The notes: generated from the letters alone by a model not told the origin. A stretch of 33,699 nt of DNA from an uncultured Lachnospiraceae bacterium (GCA_934351255.1 CAKRJH010000021.1:1-33699), one strand, 5' to 3'; shown: positions 10,428-18,690, counted from the first letter of the stretch. Numbers and translations are program-made.

Positions 10428-10436
10428 TCCTGTCAC

Positions 10437-10691
10437 TCAGTCTTTCTGATGCAGATATTTTTTTCTGGTGGCCATGCCGCCACGGATATGCCGCTCCGCT
10501 TTATTGACATCCAGCACACTGCGCACCTCTGCTGCCAGGTCGGGATCAATATCATCCAGGCGCTCTGTCACATCTTTATGTACGGTGCTTTTGCTGACAC
10601 CATAGTGGCAGGCTGCCTGACGGACGGTCTGATGAGTTGTGGCGATGTATTTTCCAATCTCCACCACTCTGTTTTCAATATATTTTCTCAA
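10437..10691 (-). CDS. spoIIID: Sporulation transcriptional regulator SpoIIID
   Basis: Mother-cell DNA-binding regulator, 84 residues. In Bacillus it acts during stage III of sporulation as activator and repressor in the sigma-E to sigma-K transition. The helix-turn-helix is visible as TVRQAACHYGVSKSTVHKD (about residues 22-40). The conserved tail HIRGGMATRKKY is also present. The start is a TTG at 10691, needed to give the family's normal N-terminus. The only Shine-Dalgarno-like sequence before it is a G-run at 10698-10702, inside a hairpin. The gene converges with the GH3 gene, the stops being 9 bases apart. Its presence marks the organism as an endospore former. Confidence 0.93.
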   Translation of the reverse strand: MRKYIENRVVEIGKYIATTHQTVRQAACHYGVSKSTVHKDVTERLDDIDPDLAAEVRSVLDVNKAERHIRGGMATRKKYLHQKD

Positions 10692-10696
10692 GGTAA

Positions 10697-10745
10697 GCCC
10701 CCGATAAACTCGTTTTTACAGTTTATGCGGGCTTTTCCTTTTTAT
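10697..10745 (+). terminator. Plus-strand terminator upstream of spoIIID
   Basis: A stem of about 12 bp (10697-10709 with 10721-10732, one imperfection) and an 11-nt loop is followed on the plus strand by TTTTCCTTTTT. The only plus-strand gene it can serve is the GH3 gene, whose transcript would run antisense through all of spoIIID. In the minus transcript the same hairpin covers the spoIIID ribosome binding region. Confidence 0.6.
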
Positions 10746-10842
10746 GTTATGGTGACGAGGAAAATGCACACATTTATGCAGCGCATTTGACAGCCGCCAA
10801 TCAGAGCGAGATTTGCAGAGCTTATCTCATCTCCGTCTGCGA

Positions 10843-11532
10843 TCAGATCACCCCAAACAATTCCAGACACTCGCGGTTCGTTCCATAGAAAATATCGTCT
10901 TTGCCGGACATCATCCGGCAGAATGTCTCAATGCGTTCCCAATCACGGTTTACATCAAACTCATAGCTGTGTCCCCAGACATAAAATAACATAGGCTCCG
11001 CAGGGTCAGCCTTCAGAAACTCCTCCGCCAGTTCAAACAGCCGCTCGTCCTCATGATGGCAGGTCGCCTCCAGAAGGATCGGCCGGGCCGGCAATGCAAA
11101 GGAATGGGTCGACACCACGGTTCTTCCGTACTTGAATCCATGATCCTCGAGATACTGGATCATCCCCGGATCATCCGTGCAGCCATACGCGTATGCCATG
11201 CCCACCGGTCTGGTGCCATACAGCCGTTCAATATTCTGCTGATCGCGCAAAAACTCCTCATCCAGCTGTTCCTGCGTCATATTGACAGGAGCAGCATGGG
11301 TCAGCCCATGCACGGCAATCTCATGCCCCTGATACAGCTCTTTTAACCCCTCCTGAGGCATGCGGCTGATATGAACGCCCTCAATGTCAAAGTTACTCTC
11401 CGGACTCTGGATCCCCGTGTTCAGATTGAAGGTTGCCTTCATTCCATAGCGGTTAAAGATCTCTACCAGTCTGCGGTCCTGATAAATTCCATCATCATAA
11501 CTGAATGTCAATGCTTTTCTAAATGTCTTCAT
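10843..11532 (-). CDS. Polysaccharide deacetylase family protein (NodB-like)
   Basis: Carbohydrate esterase 4-like protein, 229 residues. It has the metal-binding motifs TFSYDDG (residues 9-15, where the paired Asp bind metal and act as base) and HGLTH (75-79). An RPVGMAYAYG segment follows near 109-118. No signal peptide or membrane anchor is present. It therefore may not act on cell-wall polymer outside the cell and may deacetylate a soluble substrate. AAGGGG lies seven bases before the ATG. The start overlaps the end of trmO by 14 bases, so the two are translationally coupled in one minus-strand transcript. Substrate unknown. Confidence 0.85.
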   Translation of the reverse strand: MKTFRKALTFSYDDGIYQDRRLVEIFNRYGMKATFNLNTGIQSPESNFDIEGVHISRMPQEGLKELYQGHEIAVHGLTHAAPVNMTQEQLDEEFLRDQQNIERLYGTRPVGMAYAYGCTDDPGMIQYLEDHGFKYGRTVVSTHSFALPARPILLEATCHHEDERLFELAEEFLKADPAEPMLFYVWGHSYEFDVNRDWERIETFCRMMSGKDDIFYGTNRECLELFGVI

Positions 11533-12205
11533 CGTCGTTCCCCTTTATCTCAGTAACATACAAATCATCTTCTTCCACGCGGAACCGGACATCCAGTCCG
11601 CCGAAACTCATACCGTAAATTCTCTGTGGATCCTGCTGATAGGATGGCCTCGGATCCTGCTCCAGCACCTGCCTGAGTGCCTCGAGCTTGTGCGGCGGCA
11701 CCTGTTCACGCTGCTGCGGTGTCATGTGTACGTCCAGTTCATGTCTCTTCTGTTCCTGCACAAAACCGTCCACAGCGTCCGGATGGCAGTCCGCATAGAC
11801 CAGATACGGCTTGATGTCATAGATTGGCGTCTGATCCATCAGATCCGCTCCCGACACAATAAGAACCGGCCCCTCCGGAGTGTCCCACTCAATCTGTTCC
11901 AGCCTTACGCTGGACAATCCGATCGGATTGGGACGAAACGGCGATCTGGTCGCAAACACACCGATCCGTTCATTTCCGCCCAGCCTCGGCGGCCGAACTG
12001 TGGCAGACCAGGTGTCCCGCCTGGCCCGTGAAAATTCCCAGAGCAGCCAGATATGGCTGAATCCTTCCAGCCCGCGCAATGCCTCCGGCTGGCGATACTC
12101 CGGTTCAAACACGATCTTTCCTCTCAGTTCCGGCACAAGGCCGCTCTGCCTGGGAATCCCGAATTTCTGCGGAAACTCCGTGCGTATTGTTGCAATCTTC
12201 CTCAT
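11519..12205 (-). CDS. trmO: tRNA (N6-threonylcarbamoyladenosine(37)-N6)-methyltransferase TrmO
   Basis: TrmO/YaeB/TsaA family, 228 residues. It methylates t6A37 to m6t6A in tRNA-Thr with S-adenosylmethionine. The TsaA core motifs are clear: GLEGFSHIWLLW, GVFATRSPFRPNPIGLS and GADLMDQTPIYDIKPY. The C-terminal domain contains DPRPSYQ and a YGMSFGGLDVRFRV strand typical of full-length bacterial TrmO. The start at 12205 is preferred to an upstream in-frame ATG because GGAGGAAGGA precedes it and the protein then begins MRKIATIRTEF, as in the family. It overlaps the deacetylase gene downstream. Confidence 0.92.
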   Translation of the reverse strand: MRKIATIRTEFPQKFGIPRQSGLVPELRGKIVFEPEYRQPEALRGLEGFSHIWLLWEFSRARRDTWSATVRPPRLGGNERIGVFATRSPFRPNPIGLSSVRLEQIEWDTPEGPVLIVSGADLMDQTPIYDIKPYLVYADCHPDAVDGFVQEQKRHELDVHMTPQQREQVPPHKLEALRQVLEQDPRPSYQQDPQRIYGMSFGGLDVRFRVEEDDLYVTEIKGNDDEDI

Positions 12206-12270
12206 CGTCTCTGTTTCCTTCCTCCGGGACATGACCGGATCCGTATGCATAGTCTGGCTTTTTCCCACGA

Positions 12271-12304
12271 CAAGAAAGGGATAGATCGCTCTATCCCTTT
12301 CTTG
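12271..12304. terminator. 15-bp perfect hairpin between the 80-residue ORF and trmO
   Basis: Perfect 15-bp arms (12271-12285 and 12290-12304) close a 4-nt loop. The GGGATAGA core is flanked by AAGAAA and TTTCTT, which is the form of a bidirectional terminator whose U-tract pairs into the stem. It probably separates the small upstream gene from trmO. Confidence 0.6.
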
Positions 12305-12313
12305 ACATGATTC

Positions 12314-12556
12314 CTATCCACGCTCCAACTGCACTTCCCAGAACTCCTCTACCTGTGTCGGCTCCGTAAGTTTGTTTACTTTGTACTTATACATGTATTC
12401 GTCCAGTTTTCTGGCAAACTGCATTTCGCTGTAATCCCCAACTGGTTCCTGTATAACAATTACGTCGCCGGGCTTGGAGTAACTGTACGCTGATCCTAAT
12501 GTCTTAAACGTAGCCTTCCAAAAATCCTGCTTCTTTTTGAAAAAACCAAAAGCCAC
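12314..12556 (-). CDS. Small protein of unknown function (80 residues)
   Basis: Not recognised. The protein begins MAFGFFKKKQDFWK and is soluble and charged. It has a strand-rich centre (PGDVIVIQEPVGDY), a helix-like stretch (MQFARKLDEYMYKYKV) and a C-terminal EEFWEVQLERG. GTG codons at 12565 and 12556 are both possible starts. The second is chosen because AGGAGG (12563-12568) leaves zero spacing to the first and eight bases to the second. The ribosome binding site is unusually strong: AGGAGGTGATC matches eleven bases of the anti-Shine-Dalgarno end of 16S rRNA. A TATAAT lies at 12616-12621 on the same strand. High expression is inferred. Confidence 0.75.
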   Translation of the reverse strand: MAFGFFKKKQDFWKATFKTLGSAYSYSKPGDVIVIQEPVGDYSEMQFARKLDEYMYKYKVNKLTEPTQVEEFWEVQLERG

Positions 12557-12615
12557 AGTGATCACCTCCTGTTATTTTCTCCACCTTCCATATCTCTCCC
12601 ATTTTTTTCAGTGAT

Positions 12616-12621
12616 ATTATA
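12616..12621 (-). promoter_or_regulatory. Possible -10 box for the 80-residue ORF
   Basis: TATAAT on the minus strand, about 60 bases before the start codon. No good -35 is visible at 16-18 bp. This AT-rich intergenic stretch (12566-12829) holds no other supported gene. Confidence 0.35.
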
Positions 12622-12749
12622 ACACTTTTTACGCATTAAGAAAAGTACTATCTAACGTCCGTTTGTAAATTTTTTTTATTTTCATATGTTTTTTCACAAA
12701 TTAGAGAGATAGATGTGTTATTCTTTCTTTAGTATAAACGCACCCGCGA

Positions 12750-12776
12750 GCTCGAAAAAGCTCTGCTTTTGCGAGC
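12750..12776 (+). terminator. Hairpin in the leader of the ABC exporter genes
   Basis: Two 12-base arms (12750-12761 and 12765-12776, one mismatch) close a 3-nt loop and are followed by CTTTT. It lies about 50 bases before the TTG start of the ATPase gene, downstream of a possible TATAAA at 12733-12738. It could be a weak terminator or attenuator. The T-run is short. Confidence 0.35.
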
Positions 12777-12829
12777 CTTTTGCCGAAGCATACACAAATT
12801 TATAATATGCAGTTCAGGAGGAATATATT

Positions 12830-13642
12830 TTGATAGAAGCCACACAGCTTTGTAAAGTATTTATCAGAGATGAAGAGAAAACGCGCAGACATCAGCGCAC
12901 GAAGACAGAATTTTATGCCGTGGATCATCTGTCGCTGACCGTGTGTCCCGGCGAGATTGTGGGGATTCTCGGACCAAACGGTGCCGGCAAGACTACGCTG
13001 CTGCGCATGCTTGCCAGTCTGATGGAGCCCACCGAGGGAACTGTCACTATCACCGATGCACAGGGAAACCGGCTTACAGACCCCACCGACATCAAACGGC
13101 ATATCGGTTATCTGTCGGGCAACACCAGACTGTACCATCGGCTGAGCACCCGCGAAATGCTCCGCTCCTTCGGTGAGATCTATCAGATTCCCCGCAAGGA
13201 AACCGAGGAAAGGATCCGCCGGATCTTTGCCCTTCTTGACATGGAATCTTTCGGCGACAACCGTATTGAAAATCTCTCCACCGGACAGACGCAGAGAGCA
13301 GGCATTGCCCGCTGTCTGATCCATCAGCCGGACATCTATATCTTCGACGAACCCACGCTGGGACTGGATCTGATCAGCAGTGAAGCCATTGTCAATTTTA
13401 TGAAAGCAGAAAAAGACCACCGCAAGACGATCATCTATTCCACCCATTACATGGAAGAAGCCCAGTATCTCTGTGACCGTATCCTGATGATCTATCAGGG
13501 GAAGATCATCGCCTCCGGCACACCGCAGGAACTGATGGATCAGACCAGTTCCCTCAATCTCCGGGAAGTCTTCTTCCACATCATCCGCAACGGAAACACA
13601 TGTGATCCGACTGATCCTCAGAAGGGAGGCCACCATGAATAA
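12830..13642 (+). CDS. ABC transporter ATP-binding protein (NatA-like exporter)
   Basis: Nucleotide-binding subunit of a two-gene ABC-2 exporter, 270 residues. Walker A is GPNGAGKT (48-55), the signature is LSTGQ (149-153), and Walker B is IYIFDEPTLGLD (169-180). A switch histidine lies in STHYMEEA. The start is TTG at 12830 with AGGAGG (12816-12821) eight bases upstream. The stop overlaps the start of the permease gene by 8 bases, so the two are coupled. The family includes the sodium exporter NatAB and drug or peptide exporters. The substrate is not determined. Confidence 0.9.
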   Translation: MIEATQLCKVFIRDEEKTRRHQRTKTEFYAVDHLSLTVCPGEIVGILGPNGAGKTTLLRMLASLMEPTEGTVTITDAQGNRLTDPTDIKRHIGYLSGNTRLYHRLSTREMLRSFGEIYQIPRKETEERIRRIFALLDMESFGDNRIENLSTGQTQRAGIARCLIHQPDIYIFDEPTLGLDLISSEAIVNFMKAEKDHRKTIIYSTHYMEEAQYLCDRILMIYQGKIIASGTPQELMDQTSSLNLREVFFHIIRNGNTCDPTDPQKGGHHE

Positions 13643-15653
13643 AATAATCCGCGCCTTATATCGGAAGGAAATGCTTGGGATCCTCCGTGATAAAAAAATG
13701 ATGCTCGTCATGATTCTGGTTCCGGTCCTGCTGTACCCTCTCCTCTTCCTGGCAGGCATTTATCTGTCCAGCACCATCCTGTCTCATCAGGATGCCAAGA
13801 CCTATCTGGTTTCTTTTGCGGATGTGGATACTTCTTATGAGAAAGAGCTGACCGGCCTGCTTGAGGATCCCGACCGGAAAACTACCGACAGTTCGTTCCG
13901 GGTCGTTCCCACATCAGATCTGAAAAACGGAGACTGGAAGAGTGCCCTGAATGACAAGGAGATCGACCTGTGCATTACACAATCCGAGAAAGATGGAAAG
14001 ACATTGTTCGTCCTTCATTATCTATCCTCCGTCAGCAATTCTTCCAATGCGCTGGACCGCGTCAAAACCGTGATGGACAGTTTTTCCAGATCCATTCAGG
14101 AGAACAATGTCCGCGCCGGAGGGCTGGATGTCCAGAAAACATTGTACTCTATTGACACAGAAGAACAGGATCTCTCCTCCCATGAGGAAAGTGTCGGTTC
14201 CATGATCGGATCCTTCCTGCCATTCCTGATGATCGTCAGCATTCTGATGGGTGCAAGCTATCCGGCCATCGACACGACCGCGGGTGAGAAAGAACGCGGC
14301 ACCCTCGAAACACTGCTGACCCTGCCGGTCAACAACCTGCAGCTCATCCTCAGCAAATTTCTGGTGGTATCGACAGTCGCTTCATTCTGCGCCCTGCTCA
14401 ATTTCCTGTCGCTGGGAATGATCGGCGTATTTCTGTATCAGAACATGCAATCCCAGGCGCATTTTTCCATCCATATGGGCAGTTTTGTACCCGCCATGCT
14501 GATCACTCTGGTGACAATCCTGATCTTTTCCATGCTGCTGTCGGCACTCTGCCTGTGTATCTGCATCTTTGCCAAGAGTTTCAAGGAAGCTCAAAACTAT
14601 ACCTCCCCGCTGCTGATCGTCGTGATGCTGATCGGCTATGTGGGAATGATCCCGGGATCTGAACTTACCCGGACCTATGCACTCATTCCGGTTGCCAACG
14701 TGGTCCTGATGATCAAATCCGTCTTCTCCATGCAGTTTTACTGGAATCAGATGATCCTGGTACTGGTCAGCAATATTGCATATACATTCCTGGCCATCCT
14801 GTTTATGAGCCGGATCTACAACAGCGAAGCCCTGCTGTTCGGAGCAGGTGGCAACGTCAAACTTTTTGAACGCCGGGATAACATGAAGCCAGGACAGACA
14901 CCGGGAATCGGCGATGCCTTCTTCCTGTTGGCAGTCTCCGTGCTTGGCATGTTCTACATCAGTTCCATCGCCCAGATGAAACTGGGATTCTGGGGCATTC
15001 CGTCCCAGCAGATCCTCTTTGCCGGACTGGTCACCGCCATGGCATGGTACATGAAACTGGACTGGAAGAACCTGTTCTCCCTGCAGCGGCCAAAGCCGTC
15101 AGCGATTCCGGGAGCAGTCCTTTTGTGGGCCGGCTGTTACCTCTCCATGCTCCTGCTGTCCATCCCACTGTCTTCATGGCTCCACGAATCGGCCGGTGAA
15201 CTCGAATCCCTGAACGCCTATTTTGACGGACAGCCTGTGTGGGCATTGATCCTGGTGATCGCGATCCTGCCGGCCCTGTGTGAAGAACTCTTTTTCCGCG
15301 GTTTCCTGTTCGGCACACTGCGTGCACACTGGAAGCCATGGGCAGCCATCCTCTTCACCGCATTCCTGTTTGCCTGCTATCACATGAGCCTGATCAAACT
15401 GTTTACGATCATGATCCTTGGCACTGCACTGACCTATGCCGTTTACGAGACCGGCAGTCTGTTCGTGTCAATCCTCATGCATCTCTGTAATAATCTGCTG
15501 GCGGTCATCAGCTACATACGTCCACAGTGGATCAGCCGGGTCTTGCCGTTTCTGAACGCAGAAAAAAGCAGCACCACAGAACTTCTCGTCCTGAGTGCTG
15601 CCTCCATTTTATGTATTGTATGCGGAGTCTTACTGCTCCACCGCAAGAAATAA
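13635..15653 (+). CDS. ABC-2 permease fused to a CPBP intramembrane metalloprotease
   Basis: Fusion protein of 672 residues. The N-terminal ~400 residues form an ABC-2 permease: a first membrane segment near residues 20-40, a large extracytoplasmic loop of about 140 residues, then a run of helices. A second helical block has the three CPBP (Abi/Rce1-like) motifs: EELFFR near 550, FACYH near 578 and HLCNN near 621. These supply the catalytic glutamates and metal or histidine ligands. The ATG at 13635 has GGGAGG just upstream and overlaps the ATPase gene. This NatB-CPBP architecture is known in Firmicutes. The protease could process an exported peptide or confer self-protection, but this is inference. 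Confidence 0.88.
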   Translation: MNKIIRALYRKEMLGILRDKKMMLVMILVPVLLYPLLFLAGIYLSSTILSHQDAKTYLVSFADVDTSYEKELTGLLEDPDRKTTDSSFRVVPTSDLKNGDWKSALNDKEIDLCITQSEKDGKTLFVLHYLSSVSNSSNALDRVKTVMDSFSRSIQENNVRAGGLDVQKTLYSIDTEEQDLSSHEESVGSMIGSFLPFLMIVSILMGASYPAIDTTAGEKERGTLETLLTLPVNNLQLILSKFLVVSTVASFCALLNFLSLGMIGVFLYQNMQSQAHFSIHMGSFVPAMLITLVTILIFSMLLSALCLCICIFAKSFKEAQNYTSPLLIVVMLIGYVGMIPGSELTRTYALIPVANVVLMIKSVFSMQFYWNQMILVLVSNIAYTFLAILFMSRIYNSEALLFGAGGNVKLFERRDNMKPGQTPGIGDAFFLLAVSVLGMFYISSIAQMKLGFWGIPSQQILFAGLVTAMAWYMKLDWKNLFSLQRPKPSAIPGAVLLWAGCYLSMLLLSIPLSSWLHESAGELESLNAYFDGQPVWALILVIAILPALCEELFFRGFLFGTLRAHWKPWAAILFTAFLFACYHMSLIKLFTIMILGTALTYAVYETGSLFVSILMHLCNNLLAVISYIRPQWISRVLPFLNAEKSSTTELLVLSAASILCIVCGVLLLHRKK

Positions 15654-15655
15654 GA

Positions 15656-17119
15656 TCATCCTTTTTTATGTCTGCATGGAATCATCTGTTTCCAGATCGT
15701 CGGATGAAGCAGAATCAGCAGAGGGAACAACTCCAGTCTGCCTGCCAGCATGTCAAACATCAGTACATATTTGGAAAATCCCGACAAATGGAAAAAGTTT
15801 GCGCATGGTCCAACCATTTCCAATCCAGGTCCAATGTTATTGATTGTCGCGGCAACCGCTGTAAAGTTGGTGATCAGATCCGTGTCATCAAAGGACACCA
15901 GGAAGACCGATGTGGCAAAGATCAGAATAAATGTAATGAAGTATACATTGACTGCTCTGACCACCTCGTGTTCGATCGGCTTTCCGTCCATCTTGATCTT
16001 CTTGACACTGTTCGGATGAATATAGGAACCAAGTTCCTTGCCAAGCGTCTTGACCAGGATCACGAAACGCGATACTTTTATACCTCCTCCGGTACTTCCC
16101 GCGCAGGCTCCGATAAACATCAGAAGCACCAGAACCACACGGCACCGTTCCGACCAGAGGTTGAAATCCGCCGTCGCATACCCCGTAGTGGTAATAATGG
16201 ATCCCACCTGAAAGGCTGCCTCGCGCAGATGCGTCAGTGCTCCGCCGCTGACACGCATCAATTCGCAGAAGATGATCGCCACCGCTGCCAGGATCACGGC
16301 CAGATAAGTCTTAACCTCCTCCATGGATACGGCCTTTTTCACCTGGCAGAACAACAGATAATAATAGAAATTGAAATTAATTCCAAAACAGATCATAAAG
16401 ATCGTGATGACCCACTGCAGATATGGCGAATATCCTGCACAACTATCCGCGCGGATGCCAAATCCTCCGGTACCTGCCGTACCAAAGCTGATACACAGCG
16501 CATCCATCACCGGCATCTTCCCGATCAGAAGCAGAATACATTCGATCACAGTCATTCCAAAATAAATAGCATACAGGATACGGGCCGTATGACGCACCTT
16601 GGGTACCAGTTTACCCACGGATGGCCCCGGGCTCTCCGCCTTCATCAGGTTCATATGGGATCCGCCCTGCATCGGCACAATAGCCAGCAGGAACACCAGA
16701 ACGCCCATACCCCCGATCCAGTGCGTAAAACTGCGCCAGAACAGCATGCAATTGTCGAGCGCCTCCACGTCATTTACCACGCTGGCTCCCGTCGTCGTGA
16801 AACCGGATATCGTCTCAAACAATGCATCAGTAAACGAGGGGATCTGCCCTGACAGGCAGAACGGAAGACAGCCCAAAATACTCATTATGATCCAGGACAA
16901 TGCCGTCGCCACGCAGCCCTCCTTGAGATAGAACACCTGACTTTTGGCCTTTCGCCAGAACATGGCAATTCCCAGAAGTATACAGCCTATGGCAGCCGCC
17001 AGAAAATACAGTCCATTCTTCTCCCGGTATATCAATGCCACAATCACCGGAAGCACCATCAACACTCCCTCAATGGCAATGACGTATCCCAGTATTTTTC
17101 TGATCATGGGTCTATTCAT
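15656..17119 (-). CDS. trkH: Potassium uptake channel subunit TrkH/KtrB
   Basis: Membrane pore subunit of a Trk/Ktr potassium uptake system, 487 residues with many hydrophobic helices. The four selectivity-filter loops of the family can be read as SGFTTTGASV, FGTAGTGGFG, ITTTGYATAD and TINNIGPGL. A Ser-Thr-Gly-Gly-Gly loop (ACAGSTGGGIK), typical of the TrkH gating region, is present. The ATG at 17119 has AGGAG overlapping the trkA stop region, and the gap to trkA is 9 bases, so the two form an operon. The gene converges with the ABC permease gene with 2 bases between the stops and no visible terminator. Confidence 0.94.
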   Translation of the reverse strand: MNRPMIRKILGYVIAIEGVLMVLPVIVALIYREKNGLYFLAAAIGCILLGIAMFWRKAKSQVFYLKEGCVATALSWIIMSILGCLPFCLSGQIPSFTDALFETISGFTTTGASVVNDVEALDNCMLFWRSFTHWIGGMGVLVFLLAIVPMQGGSHMNLMKAESPGPSVGKLVPKVRHTARILYAIYFGMTVIECILLLIGKMPVMDALCISFGTAGTGGFGIRADSCAGYSPYLQWVITIFMICFGINFNFYYYLLFCQVKKAVSMEEVKTYLAVILAAVAIIFCELMRVSGGALTHLREAAFQVGSIITTTGYATADFNLWSERCRVVLVLLMFIGACAGSTGGGIKVSRFVILVKTLGKELGSYIHPNSVKKIKMDGKPIEHEVVRAVNVYFITFILIFATSVFLVSFDDTDLITNFTAVAATINNIGPGLEMVGPCANFFHLSGFSKYVLMFDMLAGRLELFPLLILLHPTIWKQMIPCRHKKG

Positions 17120-17128
17120 AACGATCTC

Positions 17129-18529
17129 CTACTCCAATATATCCTGAATATCGGTAAATCCGGTGTGCGTTGTCACGATCATCACCGTATCTCCGACCTG
17201 TATACAGTCCGGTCCTTTTGGTAGCATCACACGTCCCTTGCGGTAGATAAACGCAACCAATATGTTTTTCTTCATTTTCAGTTCCATAAGAGGCGTATCT
17301 GTCACCGCGGACGGCTCGTCCACACGGAATTCGATCGCCTCCGCGCGGGAATCAAACATATGGTACAGTGTCTCAATATTGCTGTCCATGGAATTCTTTT
17401 TTGCCCGGACATAGGCTATGATCGCCTCTGTGGTGATCGTGCTCGGATATACCACACTACCCAGATCCAGGCTATTGATCACGTTTTTGAAGTTGCTGCG
17501 GTTGATCTTGGTAATCGTCTTGACGTTGGAAACCTGTCTGGCGTACATCGTCAGAAGGATATTCTCCTCGTCAATGCCGGTCAGTGCTACAAACGCATCC
17601 ATCCGATCCAGCCCTTCCTCCTGCAGCACACTTTCATTCGTGCCATCGCCATTGATGATCACGGCTTTTGGAAGCAGGATACTCAGTTCCTCACAGCGGG
17701 CTTTATTGGACTCGATCAGTTTGACCGCAATGCCCATGTGCAGAAGCTGATCCGCCAGATAATAGGCCATATCGCCACCGCCGACGATCAACGCCGTCTT
17801 GATCCTCGTGATCCGGAATCCAACCGCCTCCAGAAATTCCTTGGAATGGCGTCTGGTCGCCACAATGGACACCACATCGCCCTCGCGGAGCACAAAATCA
17901 CCTGCCGGAATATAAACCTGTCCACCGCGTTCCACCGCGCAGATCAGGATATCAAAATCCTGCCCCTTACAGGAAAGGGTAGGCCCGATGCTCGCCACCG
18001 GAAGGCCATCCAGAACATTTTTCTCAGGAATCTTAAACTTGGTCATCTCAGCCTGTCCGTGCGCAAAGGAATTGACCTCCAGGGCCGCCGGCAGATACAG
18101 GATACGCGCGGCCTCGATCGCTGTCTGCGCCTCCGGGTTGATGATCATGGTCAGACCCAGTTTCTCTCTGAGATATGCCATCTCAGCATTGTAATCCGGG
18201 TTGCGGACTCTGCCGATCGCCGCACAGTCACCTGCCTGCTTGGCAATGGTACAGCACAGAATGTTCAGCTCGTCCGAATCGGTCACCGAGATGATCAGAT
18301 CTGCCTTCTCGATCCCGGCCTCCTTCTGTACACTGTAGCTCGCGCCGTTGCCAACCAGCCCGATAATGTCGTACATATTGGCAAGTTCTGTCACCTTCGC
18401 TGCATTTTTATCGATGATCGTCAGATCATGACCTTCCTTGGTCAGCTGCGCGATCAACGTTCTGCCGACCTTGCCGCATCCGACAATAATAATACGAAGT
18501 CCATTCTCCTGTGTCTTTCGACCAAACAT
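17129..18529 (-). CDS. trkA: Trk system potassium uptake regulatory protein TrkA
   Basis: Cytoplasmic gating subunit with two RCK (TrkA-N plus TrkA-C) modules, 466 residues. Each half has a Rossmann dinucleotide site: IIIVGCGKVG at residues 13-22 and the second as ALIVGGGDMAYYLADQL in the middle. Ligands in the family are NAD(H) or ATP and, for C domains, often c-di-AMP. The ATG at 18529 is chosen over a GTG four codons upstream because GTGAGGA lies 6-7 bases before it. It heads the trkA-trkH operon. It has a TATAAT promoter at 18618-18645 and a structured 80-base leader. Confidence 0.94.
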   Translation of the reverse strand: MFGRKTQENGLRIIIVGCGKVGRTLIAQLTKEGHDLTIIDKNAAKVTELANMYDIIGLVGNGASYSVQKEAGIEKADLIISVTDSDELNILCCTIAKQAGDCAAIGRVRNPDYNAEMAYLREKLGLTMIINPEAQTAIEAARILYLPAALEVNSFAHGQAEMTKFKIPEKNVLDGLPVASIGPTLSCKGQDFDILICAVERGGQVYIPAGDFVLREGDVVSIVATRRHSKEFLEAVGFRITRIKTALIVGGGDMAYYLADQLLHMGIAVKLIESNKARCEELSILLPKAVIINGDGTNESVLQEEGLDRMDAFVALTGIDEENILLTMYARQVSNVKTITKINRSNFKNVINSLDLGSVVYPSTITTEAIIAYVRAKKNSMDSNIETLYHMFDSRAEAIEFRVDEPSAVTDTPLMELKMKKNILVAFIYRKGRVMLPKGPDCIQVGDTVMIVTTHTGFTDIQDILE

Positions 18530-18554
18530 AATTTTCCTCACTTCCGGACGACTC

Positions 18555-18596
18555 CCCGTCTATGGGTCTGCCTTCGTCCAAAGGGCAGACTACGGG
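18555..18596 (-). ncRNA. Structured leader hairpin upstream of trkA
   Basis: In the minus transcript a 7-bp stem (GTCTGCC with GGCAGAC, 18584-18590 and 18566-18572) sits inside an outer 5-bp stem (18592-18596 with 18555-18559). There is a bulge on the 3' side. The leader is only about 80 bases, too short for a normal c-di-AMP (ydaO) riboswitch. Function unknown. Confidence 0.35.
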
Positions 18597-18617
18597 ATTA
18601 TAGATTCTTATGGCGAT

Positions 18618-18645
18618 ATTATACCACTTCTCCCATAAATAGCAA
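18618..18645 (-). promoter_or_regulatory. Promoter of trkA-trkH
   Basis: TTGCTA (18640-18645) and a perfect TATAAT (18618-18623) are separated by 16 bp on the minus strand. Transcription would start near 18611. Confidence 0.6.
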
Positions 18646-18690
18646 CAAAAGACCAAATGCTCCTTCATCCCGTCAGCCAAAGACCTGCAT

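Noticed and set aside
12800..13759. 319-codon minus-strand frame
   Set aside because: Antisense to the ABC ATPase, whose Walker and signature motifs prove the plus strand is coding.
15527..16852. 441-codon plus-strand frame
   Set aside because: Antisense to trkH, with histidine/glutamine-rich, low-complexity composition and no family motif.
18529..18611. c-di-AMP (ydaO) riboswitch before trkA
   Set aside because: The leader is only about 80 bases and lacks the paired GGGG/CCGCC-type conserved elements of that class.
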